64,000 nucleotides of DNA, taken from Anabas testudineus. Lineage: Eukaryota; Chordata; Actinopteri; Anabantiformes; Anabantidae. The notes below the pieces were generated by a model. It was not told the origin of the DNA. It did not search any database and saw nothing but the letters and a program-made list of their open reading frames with translations. Positions 28,504 to 37,920 of this stretch are shown here, one piece after another. The stretch's first letter is position 1, and each line of letters starts with the position of its first letter. Made by a program: the position numbers and the translations under genes. The stretch spans positions 6,593,459 through 6,657,458 of the forward strand of contig NC_046626.1 of the NCBI RefSeq assembly GCF_900324465.2, given 5' to 3'.

Positions 28504-30496
28504 ATGTGGCTTCAAGTGTCTTTCCTATATCTGTCTTGCTTAATTCTGTCAAGCCAAAGCCGGGCTCAAGCTCAAGCTCAAGCTCAAGCCTCCCTCCGTC
28601 ACTCCAGTGATCCTGCTGGACGCTGCCACTACACTTTCACCGTGGCCAGTCCAGATGAGTCCAGCTGCCCTGGAAGCAGTGAAAAAGCAGAGCTGGATGG
28701 AGTTTTGTCCCGACTCACGCTACTGGAGGCTCTGGTCAGCAGGCTCATAACAGGTTTAGATGGAGGCACAGGGACTGATCACGACCAGGGTCTCCAGGAA
28801 GCTCATTCCCAAGTTACAAGGGAAAGAAACCATCTGCAGCAGATCCAGGAGCTGCAGAAGAGGCTGGCTGAGCTGAGCCAGGAGGCAGAGCACCTCAGGC
28901 AGACACCCTGCCTGCAGACACACACCTCAGGAAGCCACCATCATGAAATCAGACCTGCCAGTGGTGAGTACATCAGTGAGTAGAGGGAAAAACATTTTTT
29001 TTTGCAACAATGTTGTACAAAAAATCAAGAGGATTCAACAACTTCTGTAAAGACTAACATGAAAATAAACACATTTACAGTCATGTGTTGCTACTGTTTT
29101 TACTATGTCTTTGTGATTGACTCAGAATATGAAAAGTCTCCAGGGGCAACAGGTCAAGATGCAGGGATTTAAAGCATAGACTTGTTTATGACTGTGACAC
29201 TTCTGTTTTTGTTCATTTGATAATTTAATCATAAGTATATGAAAGCAATATCTCAGTCTTAGAAAAAAATTAATGAGACACCTAGACTTAGGTGTTGTTA
29301 AAGGTGATGTTGATTCATCCTAAGCTTAGTCCAGCTGCTGTATCTGTATGAATCGATGTATTCCGTCATGTTCTACTTAAAATACCTTCCTAGTCTGCAC
29401 TGTAGTGGTAAATGAGTTTTCCTATATTCCATTTCTTTCAGACCCTCCATACAGTCCTGGGAATAGGATGTACCAGGAGATGAAAGCTGAGGTGACAGAG
29501 GTTCCAGCATCCCACCTTATTCCTGAAGGAACTCACAACTCCACCGGTATAACGAGGGTTTTTACTGATGTTATTGTAGGTGATGTTGTAGATGTTAACG
29601 TTAAAAGATGCCTTTGAAAGCATCATAAATACATAACAACTACCATGACTCTCTTTTCTACTCTTTTTTTTTTTTCTATTTGTTCTTTTTTAGGATGTGG
29701 AGAGCTGCTGTCAGTGGGGGATCCTGTGTTGCACAGGAAGGCTGACAGTATCACAGGGAAGTATGGAGTGTGGCTGCAGGATCCTGAGCCTCAGGGCACC
29801 TATTATACCAATAAGACAGTGTGGCGTATTGATGCCGTGGGCAAAGATGTCCGTCAGCTCTTTGCATATGAAGACATGGATCAATTCTCCAGGGGATTTC
29901 CTATGAAGGTCCTGGTCCTGCCGGAGCCTATGGAAAGCACTGGGGCAACCATGTACCGTGGCTCCCTCTATTACCAGCACAAACACAGCCGTACCCTGAT
30001 TCGCTACGACGTGGCCTCTGAGAGCCTGGCATCACGCCTGGACCTGCCTCATGCTAGTTTCCACGGTCAGCACCCTTACTCCTGGGGCGGCTACACTGAC
30101 ATTGACCTGGCAGTGGATGAACAAGGCTTGTGGGCAATCTACAGCACAAACAAGGCAAAGGGTTCAATTGTGATTTCAAAGCTGGACCCCCAGAGCCTGG
30201 AAGTGAAGAAGAGCTGGGAGACCAACATCAGGAAGAAGACAGTAGCCAATGCTTTCATGGTATGTGGACGCCTGTACACTCTGGCCAGCTACACCACCCA
30301 AAACACCACCATCAACTATGTTTTTGACACAGCCACCGGCACGAGACGGGCTCTCTCTGTGCCTTTCAAGAATAAGTACCGCTACAACAGCATGCTGGAC
30401 TATAACCACGCCCAGAGGAAGCTGTATGCTTGGGACAACTTCCACATGGTCACCTATGACATCAGACTGGGCAGGGCCGGCCACAGCAGCAGCTGA
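28504..30496 (+). CDS. myoc: Myocilin (secreted olfactomedin-domain glycoprotein)
   Basis: Three exons, 28504-28963, 29442-29546 and 29694-30496, join in phase to give 455 residues. The order is a signal peptide (MWLQVSFLYLSCLIL...), a short Ala-Gln repeat, a coiled coil about residues 105-140, a linker, and an olfactomedin beta-propeller from about 190 to the end. The propeller cysteine pair is visible at Cys190 (GCGELL) and near 378 (MVCGRLYT). Ca-site motifs GGYTDIDLAVDE, VANAF and YDI match human MYOC. Human MYOC is 504 residues, so the N-terminal half is shorter here, while the three-exon layout with the propeller on the last exon is the same. Myocilin is secreted in the eye trabecular meshwork and other tissues, and human missense changes in the propeller cause glaucoma. 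The protein ends HSSS, whereas human ends SKM. Confidence 0.97.
28570..28593 (+). repeat. myoc: In-frame hexamer repeat in myoc exon 1
   Basis: GCTCAA is repeated in frame just after the signal peptide and encodes Ala-Gln pairs (AQAQAQAQA). It is a simple coding repeat and likely varies in length. Confidence 0.85.
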
Positions 30497-32219
30497 AGAG
30501 GACACAGAGACAGACTGCTGTTTACTGAACTAAGCTGATCCAAGAGCAAGTGAATGAGATCAAATCGTTTACATTGTATTGAGGTTATTGCAAGGCTTAG
30601 TTAGATTTTTGTCATTCAAATGATTTCTTTGTAAATAAGATGAACATAATTTAACAGCACAGAAATATTCATAAAGAAGGTTAATGTCGATATGATCACA
30701 CTAATGATCATCAATGTATTATCACACACATTAAGAATTGTTTAAAATTGTAAAATGTTTCATTATAGATCAATAACTACCAGTGTAATTTAAGTTCTTA
30801 ATAAAATGTATAAAATAACACACTTTTGTTTGTTTGCGTCATAATGTGTTTTTTTATTGAATCTTCGTAGTCACACACTTTCTATGAAAAACCAATATAA
30901 TACCAGTTTTTTTTCTTTGATTATGTTTATCAAACATGCTGTACTTTAGTTTTAAAGTACAGCGTATATATCCACCAATATCTATCATGGACACAACCGG
31001 TCACATGTGGTCACAGCTCAGTGGTCACTACCAAATGAAGGTGAGTGTAGAAATATCATGGAGCTCATTAATCACCATGGCAACACCTGGCATACAGACA
31101 TTAAAATGAAAGTTACCTCTGATATGTGACAGTACAGTAAGTGGACTAAGTGTAAGTGTAAGTAAGTGGCTATGGTGAAAATATTACTAACCAAAGTTAA
31201 AATTAATGGAGTGCATAAGTGTTTGCCCCCTTTAGAGTGACTCGTCTAAATCAGAGCTGGTGTAACACAGTTCGATAAATAGAGATCACCTGTGTGCAGT
31301 GAATGTGGTTCAAGGCAGCACCTGTATGCACAGACTGTGACCTTATCTGTGGATGCTCCTCAACTAGCCAGATCCAGCTATACAAGCTCCAGGAGAGGCC
31401 ATATGCAGGTACTGTATATTATTATTACACACTGCCCTCTGTGGACAACTGGCTGCATCTGCATTTTACACACACACCTTTGAGATCTAGTTAAAACACA
31501 CAGACATAGTTCTACTTCCACAAGATTAAAGGTCTTGTCTGTTGAATTTGTTCTTTAACAGTCAAATCCATGTAGAGTCTCCACTGTTTATGCGGTTTCA
31601 TTTGGAAATGCCGCCAGGATGCTAGAAAGGGGGCAACAGCAACACAGTTTCTAAACAGTGTTAGAGGAGATGGGATGTCTCACAGTACAATGATATAATG
31701 GGAGGTGACTCGCCTGCAGTTGGAGGAAGCTGAGTGTTAGTTGACTTCCCCCCACTAGCGTTTGCACAAACACAGGGGTTCTGCTTTGGGTTGTTATGGG
31801 GCCAAAAAACAAAACAAAACACATACCCCTTGTGAGACACCGTGCCACCACATACTGAGATAATTTTAAAAGGAAGCAGTGTGCCAGGGTTATTTTAATG
31901 TCTGATGCTAAAACCTACAAACTGTCTCAGCAAGACACAAAACTATGTCAGTAAGAGGCACACATCTAAATTTTATTGTTTTTAAAGACTAATGAAATGC
32001 ATCTTTAATGTCAGTTTCACATCAATAACACTGTGCCAACAAGCTGCATATGCATCTTAATAAGGAAATATCCTACAATTTTATTTCCACTTCACAATTT
32101 CAAGTTCACATTTTTAACAGCAGGGAATTCATAAATCACACACACTAATGCTACAGATTTTCCTCAAATAGACTCACACTTATGGCGAGAGGATTTAAAA
32201 TATACAAGGTAGACAGGAT
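30497..32219. other. myoc 3' UTR and myoc-plpp6 convergent interval
   Basis: The myoc 3' UTR probably ends after AATAAA at 30800-30805. Beyond it, 31200-31750 contains sequence resembling decayed Tc1-type ends (for example AAGTGTTTGCCCCCTTTAG near 31217); the family is uncertain. The 3' UTR of the minus-strand phosphatase may reach into this interval, since minus-strand AATAAA motifs occur near 31970 and 32080. Confidence 0.45.
30800..30805 (+). other. myoc: myoc polyadenylation signal
   Basis: AATAAA about 300 nt after the myoc stop codon, followed by AT-rich and then T/GT-rich sequence typical of a cleavage region. Confidence 0.7.
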
Positions 32220-32745
32220 TCACATCACAGATATCTGTAATGTATTTCTGACTAGTCAAAACTGGACTTGAAGATATCCACAACTACATTTTGACTAGCC
32301 ACATTTTGAATTAATAGTAATATCTTAGTTTGAAATAGCAAAAAACATATCCTTTATCTAAAATATGCCCAATTAAAGATATCTGTAATTAGAATTTTGA
32401 CTAGTCAAATGCAATTCAAGATATCTGGAGTTCACTTTAGTTTTCTCATTTAAGTCAAGGAGCCATTCTGAATAGTCAAAATGTAATTACAGATATGTTT
32501 AAGTCGTATTGTGACTAGTCAAAATATAGTTGCTGATATCTTCATTTACATATCTGACTAGTCGGAAACATATTACTGCTATTTGTAATATATTTGCTAA
32601 ATCGGCGCAATGGCATTGATGACGTCATTTCTGATATCTGCAAACTAACTGTGACCAGTAAAAATGTGAGTGTACAAATCTTAAAACGTCATTCTTACTG
32701 GTCAGAATGCACTATTCAAAATGCCACTTCAGATATCTTAAATGT
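32220..32745. repeat. 43-bp dyad-symmetric tandem array (GATATC / GACTAGTC)
   Basis: Two palindromes alternate through about 525 bp. GATATC occurs at 32230, 32273, 32378, 32420, 32535, 32633 and 32732. GACTAGTC or one-base variants occur at 32250, 32293, 32399, 32470, 32513 and 32556. Neighbouring copies of the same palindrome are repeatedly 42-43 bp apart. The linkers (TGTAATTA, TTTTGACTAGTCAAAA) continue the symmetry, so each unit reads nearly the same on both strands. The array is decayed but clear. It lies downstream of the phosphatase stop codon and may be in its 3' UTR. Confidence 0.85.
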
Positions 32746-32776
32746 GATCATGGATATTAAGTTTTAAACGGCCTGC

Positions 32777-32779
<3 letters not shown>

Positions 32780-32838
<59 letters not shown>
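32780..32838 (+). repeat. (CA)29 microsatellite
   Basis: A perfect dinucleotide run that ends 13 bp from the phosphatase stop codon, so it would lie at the very start of that mRNA's 3' UTR as a TG/UG repeat. Confidence 0.97.
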
Positions 32839-32841
<3 letters not shown>

Positions 32842-32850
32842 CAGCCAAAC

Positions 32851-34470
32851 CTATTGTTTCCCATATGGAGTCCACCGCAAGCCTTGGAGAGTGAACAGTA
32901 AATCCTGCAGGAAGTCCCAAGTCACCCAAAACCTATCCACCAAGCTGTACTGGCAGTAACCCATAGCTAAGCCGAAGCCCACATCTGTCACATAGTGCCT
33001 GGCAAGCAGCAGCTGAGACAGGCTCACCAGAGCGGCCCATCCTATCACCAGGACCCGCATGGAGGCTGTGTCCACCAGCTGCGCTAGGAGGAAGCGGGCA
33101 CACATGGCCGCCCGTGTGGCATGGCCTGAAGGGAAGGAGTAGCGCTCCACAAGGAAGGTGGAGAGGATGTCAGAGTGATTCTGGGCAGGCCTTCGACGTC
33201 TGACCAGAGTCTTAACAACTCTGACCAAGAGCAGGTCCAACAACAGAGCTGTGAGGAGATAAGAGAGAACGGATTTCAGTTTAAATCACTGGAAAGTGGA
33301 TCTATTCAAAAGGTGACAGTGTCTTATCTGTTTTATAAGTTAAACATTTCCCCTCTCTGCAATTGATTTAAAAAAAAATAAATCAACAGGAGCTCAGTTT
33401 CTAAAGGGGTGCCAAACTCTTTATATGGGATCTTGGACAACTGACCCACAGAAAAGAGCTACGAGCATAATCAAGTAACAACACACTCACTTAGTTGTCA
33501 CATAAAACGAAATTTATTGCAAACGTTTTCATTTGTGATTGGTTTGAAAGAAAAGTTACTGTAAGCGCCAATAAGTTCAGAACAACGCGTCATTCTGGGC
33601 TGATTCTACACAGACTGTAACTCTGATAATTAACCACAGCACAGGTTGAGAACGGGACTTGGTGTCAAAGCTGGTAGTGAACAAATCTACAGATATAATC
33701 AACGCATGCAAATGAAACACCACGCGTGCATTCAGCTGAACTGAGAAACCATTTAATAACTGGGAAATGATTCTGCACGATGTTGGCACGAACGTGCGTA
33801 ATAACGCGTCGCCATTATGCAGATATTGTGTAGTGATAAAGAGAAAGACGCATAAATGATGGCGAGTTGTATTATTATCTGATATTATCTTACCTGTGCA
33901 CTTTGGTGACATGTAGACTGCTGCGTTATGAGTTATGCTGATCATGGATGACCGGCTTTTAAGGAGCAGATATTTGACCGAATCAAACATAAAACGAACA
34001 GATTACATGATTCACTGTGGAGTCTGGTTTCTATTTGGGGACCAGAGTCTTACATGATAACTCAAATTCCAAACAGGAAACCCATTCTTACCCAGAGCCA
34101 AGTCCAGCATGATCTCCTGTTCAGCTGCTGTTTCTCCGCGCAGCAGCGCGTACACGGTGCCGATGAACCACGGGGCGACGTGGCCGGAGAACTCCACCAG
34201 CCGCACCACGGGCCGCACGCTGCCCCACGGTGACTTTTCACAGGCGCACACTCTGAGACGCTTGGACAGCCACAGATCTATGGCCAGCAACAGCCGGAGC
34301 GTTATGGTGAATATCGGCTCGCTCAGACTGACGGAAAGCTCTTCACCTTGTGCGCCAGAGGAGACGTGAGAACAGCTGGAGCTCCGGCGGCGCACATGGC
34401 ACTCAGACGTCGACCGGTATCCACCAACAGGTCCGCGGCCACTATTCCGTCTTGACGAAGGCGAGGACAT
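32851..34470 (-). CDS. plpp6: PLPP6-like polyisoprenoid diphosphate/phosphate phosphatase
   Basis: Two exons, 34092-34470 and 32851-33248, give 258 residues. The region from about residue 50 matches human PLPP6 closely (LLLAIDLWLSKRL, SFPSGHATRAA, RHYVTDV); human PLPP6 is about 295 residues with a longer Ser-rich N-terminus. The PAP2 motifs are C1 K139-X6-R146-P147, C2 PSGH at 166-169 and C3 at 204-215. C3 reads S-Q instead of S-R, while His211 and Asp215 are kept. PLPP6 is a membrane enzyme that dephosphorylates presqualene and farnesyl-type diphosphates at the ER and nuclear envelope. Several hydrophobic segments are visible. As I recall, human PLPP6 has no intron in its coding region, so this two-exon gene may be a separate paralogue. 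It is divergent with prdx6 across about 555 bp. Confidence 0.85.
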
Positions 34471-35025
34471 TTTCGTGTGACTAAATGCCCTTGGTTAGCT
34501 ATCCGCCCTTCTTTTTGGACCACCCATGTCCAGTTAACACGTTAATCCTGCTGCTTAAGATCAAAACATCCTGCAGACTGGACCTGAGCCGGTGCCAGTT
34601 GATTTTCTTTTTTTTTTTATTTACATTATGTATTTTTGGAAGTGAGTTTTGAATTGTGAATGAACGGCTTATCACAGGTTTCACAGTGTCGATCTATGAC
34701 ACATTTGCTTACAAATTTGCTTACAAATACACCAAGATGTTGTCATAGGGAAGTTTGAAAGAGGCACATTAACATATCAGACACATATCAGTCTGTGGTT
34801 GGAAACGTGCGCCTACATCCGTAGTGGCCAGTGGACCAATCGCTGAGAGCTTTGTTCAGATTTTATCACTGTGAACGTGGCTTATTATGTGCTGCCCTGC
34901 ACATCTCACAGCAGATCCTGGTGAGGGCCACAGACAGTCGCCTGTTCAGAGGGATGTTTCCGCCTCCTCTTCATCTTTAAGTCGCTGTCACCGGAGCTGC
35001 CGCTCATCACACGCTCTCTCTGAAT
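34471..35025. promoter_or_regulatory. Shared divergent promoter region of plpp6-like and prdx6
   Basis: The start codons of the minus-strand phosphatase and plus-strand prdx6 are 555 bp apart, with no gene between them. The GC-richer right end (34950-35025) is probably prdx6 5' UTR. I looked for an antioxidant response element of the form TGACnnnGC and did not find a clean one. Confidence 0.5.
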
Positions 35026-36899
35026 ATGCCCGGACCGCTGCTCGGAGATGTGTTTCCTGATTTCGAGGCAGAGAGCACCATTGGCAAAATTAAACTCCAC
35101 GAATTCTTCGGTGATTCGTAAGTAGACCTATAGATGATGACTTTTTATTTATGTGTTTATTTTTTAAATGTCCATTCACAGTCTTTTATTAACACGTTAG
35201 AGTGAACTTGTGGCCTCGCCTTGCAGTTCCTCTTAATGCTCTGTGACTTCTGCTTTAGTGTCACTGATAAAAACGCACTGGCCACATCTGTAGAGTCTAA
35301 AGAAATCCAACACAGCAGCTCTGCCATGAATTCTGCTTTTACAAGATCCTAATCTAACCTAATGTCCCAGGGAAGTCATAATTCTGCTACCTGTTAATTA
35401 TTGAGGTCATAGTGGTTGATATAATATCATACATTTAACATAATGCACTCCAGTAAGAGTCCACCCCCCTCTACGACCTCTATAACACCTACAGTGAGTA
35501 GGTGTAGATGTTTCCACTGGAGAACTCCTAATCGATAACTTTGTGAACAAAGCAGAGTAAGTTATGACCAGATCAATTGAAATCAAAAAAGCATCTGTAG
35601 GGCGACCACAGCTGAGGTTAAAAGGTTGCACTTAAAACCTCATGCACATCCCTGACCTGATTAAAAAAAAGCTTTGCTCGTCATAATTTTAGCAAAGTTA
35701 GAGTGACATATCCTGTCAGTTACATCATTTAACTTCCACTCTGCCTACAACCTAGCAATAAGCAACCACAGTAATTTGAAGTGTAAAGCTGTCAAGAGGA
35801 CATTGAGTCAGAATGAAACCTGGTTGTGAAATCTCGGAGAGTATCTCCCTCTTACAGAATAACTGACCATGACTCACTTATCTTTTTCTTTATATTTTTA
35901 TTTTATTCCAGATGGGGTATTCTGTTCTCCCACCCCAAAGACTACACCCCCGTGTGCACCACTGAGCTGGGTCGATGTGCCAGGCTGTTCAGTGAGTTCA
36001 GTAAACGCAATGTCAAAATGATTGCCCTGTCCATTGACTCACTGGAGGATCACCACGGCTGGAGCACGGTATGACACAGTACAGTGCTGCAACCACATCT
36101 ATGTTAACACACAGAGTTGAGTAAAGGCATGTGGTTGTGAATAGTGGGTCAATATTGAAAGATTCTGTGGTTGATGGAGGAAACATCAACGTTTTGAGTG
36201 AAATAACTGACTCTGAACTCACTAGGACATCCTGGCGTACAACTGTGATGAGTCTGGCAGCCGTTCCCTGCCCTATCCCATCATAGCAGACAGTAACCGG
36301 GAGCTGGCAGTAGCCCTGGGCATGCTGGACCCAGACGAGAGGGACAAAGACGGCTTGCCCCTCACAGCTCGCTGTGTAAGCAGAATTTAACATGCCTCAT
36401 TCCAAGTGTGTCCCCTCATTCACGTATAGAGCAAAAGTTTTTTCTCCAATTTTGTGTAGGTGTTTATCATCGGCCCCGACAAAAGGCTGAAACTGTCAGT
36501 GCTGTACCCCGCCACCACAGGACGCAACTTCGATGAGATTTTGCGAGTGGTGGACTCGCTTCAGCTCACGGCAGGGAGAAAAGTGGCCACGCCTGCAGAC
36601 TGGAGGGTACAGCGTGTCACACCTGTGCAGAGTGACCTTATTTAGCAGCAATTGCATCAATTGTAGCAACCTGCTCTAGACTGTAGTAATCTTGTTTCTT
36701 TTTTTCTGGGTCTGTCTTCCTACAGCCTGGAGACTGCGTGATGGTTCCTCCCAACATGTCAGAGGAAGAGGCTGCCTCTTTGTTCCCAGCTGGAGTCTTC
36801 AGCAAAGACTTGCCCTCTGGCAAGAAGTACCTGCGCTACACAACCCAGCAACAACCAAAACAACGGCCTCCATCAGACAGACAGTGTCCTGGTCTTTGA
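35026..36899 (+). CDS. prdx6: Peroxiredoxin 6 (1-Cys peroxiredoxin / acidic Ca-independent phospholipase A2)
   Basis: Five exons, 35026-35117, 35912-36068, 36226-36375, 36460-36606 and 36726-36899, join in phase to give 239 residues. The thioredoxin-fold peroxidase motif PVCTTE carries the peroxidatic Cys46. The phospholipase site residues His25 (KLHEF) and Ser31 (GDSWG) are kept. The C-terminal domain is recognisable ([40 protein letters not shown]). PRDX6 reduces hydrogen peroxide and phospholipid hydroperoxides with glutathione, and also acts on oxidised phospholipids, in cytosol and lysosome-like compartments. Human PRDX6 has 224 residues. Here about 16 extra polar residues follow KYLRYT, ending in QCPGL. 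The five-exon layout is the same as in mammals. Confidence 0.96.
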
Positions 36900-37271
36900 T
36901 TACTGCTGGTTTCTGTGACAAGTGCATCACACTCAGCAAACATGGATGGAAACACGAGTCTAATCTACACATGCTACAGTGACGACTGCTTCAGTAATGA
37001 AAGAAGTTTTGGCCACTATTCAAAGGTGGTGGAGCTAGGCATGTATTTTAAATAGTTAAATAATACAGTATGGCAAAAGTAGTGGTATGAGAACGTGTAA
37101 TATATTCATATATGGAAGACTTCACTTGTGAGCTGCAATAAAAGCACTGTGGTTGCATTCCCCCCCAGCTTGGACTTGTGAGTCATTTTAGCAACAAGAA
37201 ACTCCGCTAAGACTCATCTGAGTTTCTTAGTTTAGGACAGCACCACTCTCCTCATCTTTCTCCATCATAAG
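36900..37271. other. prdx6: prdx6 3' UTR
   Basis: The prdx6 stop codon is followed by about 240 nt to AATAAA at 37137-37142, with a C-rich stretch just after it. Nothing else is seen. Confidence 0.7.
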
Positions 37272-37378
37272 TTACTTCCGTCTGAAGGCGGCTGTTAATG
37301 CAGCTGTGTAGGATTTGGTGTTCCCTCTCACTGGGGCGACAGCAGCACTGAAGAGCTTAGCAACTTTGATCCTGGGAA
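37272..37378 (-). CDS. Unassigned exon-like open frame (possible terminal exon)
   Basis: On the minus strand, a plausible acceptor (CCTGTGTTAG) is followed by a 107-nt open stretch ending in TAA. In the phase taken, it reads PRIKVAKLFSAAVAPVRGNT... and ends AAFRRK. The codon usage looks protein-like. I recognise no family. No upstream partner exon was found, and its phase does not continue fggy exon 14. It lies beyond the likely fggy polyadenylation site, so it could be an unrelated gene's last exon, an exon of a rare fggy isoform, or chance. Confidence 0.2.
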
Positions 37379-37565
37379 CTAACACAGGACAAGACAGCAG
37401 GGGCATTACAAGCAGGAAATAGAAGGATAAGATAATATGAAGTAAGGAGAGAACAAAGGACGAGGTGTTTTTAAAAATGTAAGAGTAAATTAGTGTTGCT
37501 GAGTTGACGTACACTGAATTATAGTGAGAGTGAAAGACATAAAGACAGTTCTGTCATTTTAATTA

Positions 37566-37571
37566 TTTATT
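37566..37571 (-). other. fggy: Candidate fggy polyadenylation signal
   Basis: AATAAA on the minus strand about 350 nt downstream of the fggy stop codon. Confidence 0.45.
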
Positions 37572-37920
37572 AGGATTACACTTGAAGGTGACAGCATTTC
37601 ATGGTATTTCACTTTGGATGGAGCTGTGGCATCATCAGCAACCTCTTGTAAGCCTTTAAAATCAGTTAATGGCTCCACATTTGGTCCTGTGTCCACTTGG
37701 TTTTGTCTAGAACTGCAGCACTGAAGGAGCCGAGGAGCTAAAATATAGTGGCGGAGAGCTTCGGCATCTTCGCTTCAGGTGGTTTGAAACTGGACCATTT
37801 TTGATGCGAAGAAAAACAGCAGGGTTAAGACATTCTTGTTTCCGTTCAGTATTATTATTATGACATCACGTAGACTGTCAGTTCCAGCTCGACCTCCAAC
37901 ACCACCACCATAAAATAAGG

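Noticed and set aside
34471-35025. Antioxidant response element in the prdx6 promoter
   Set aside because: Only partial GTCA or TGAC matches were found; none has the TGACnnnGC core.
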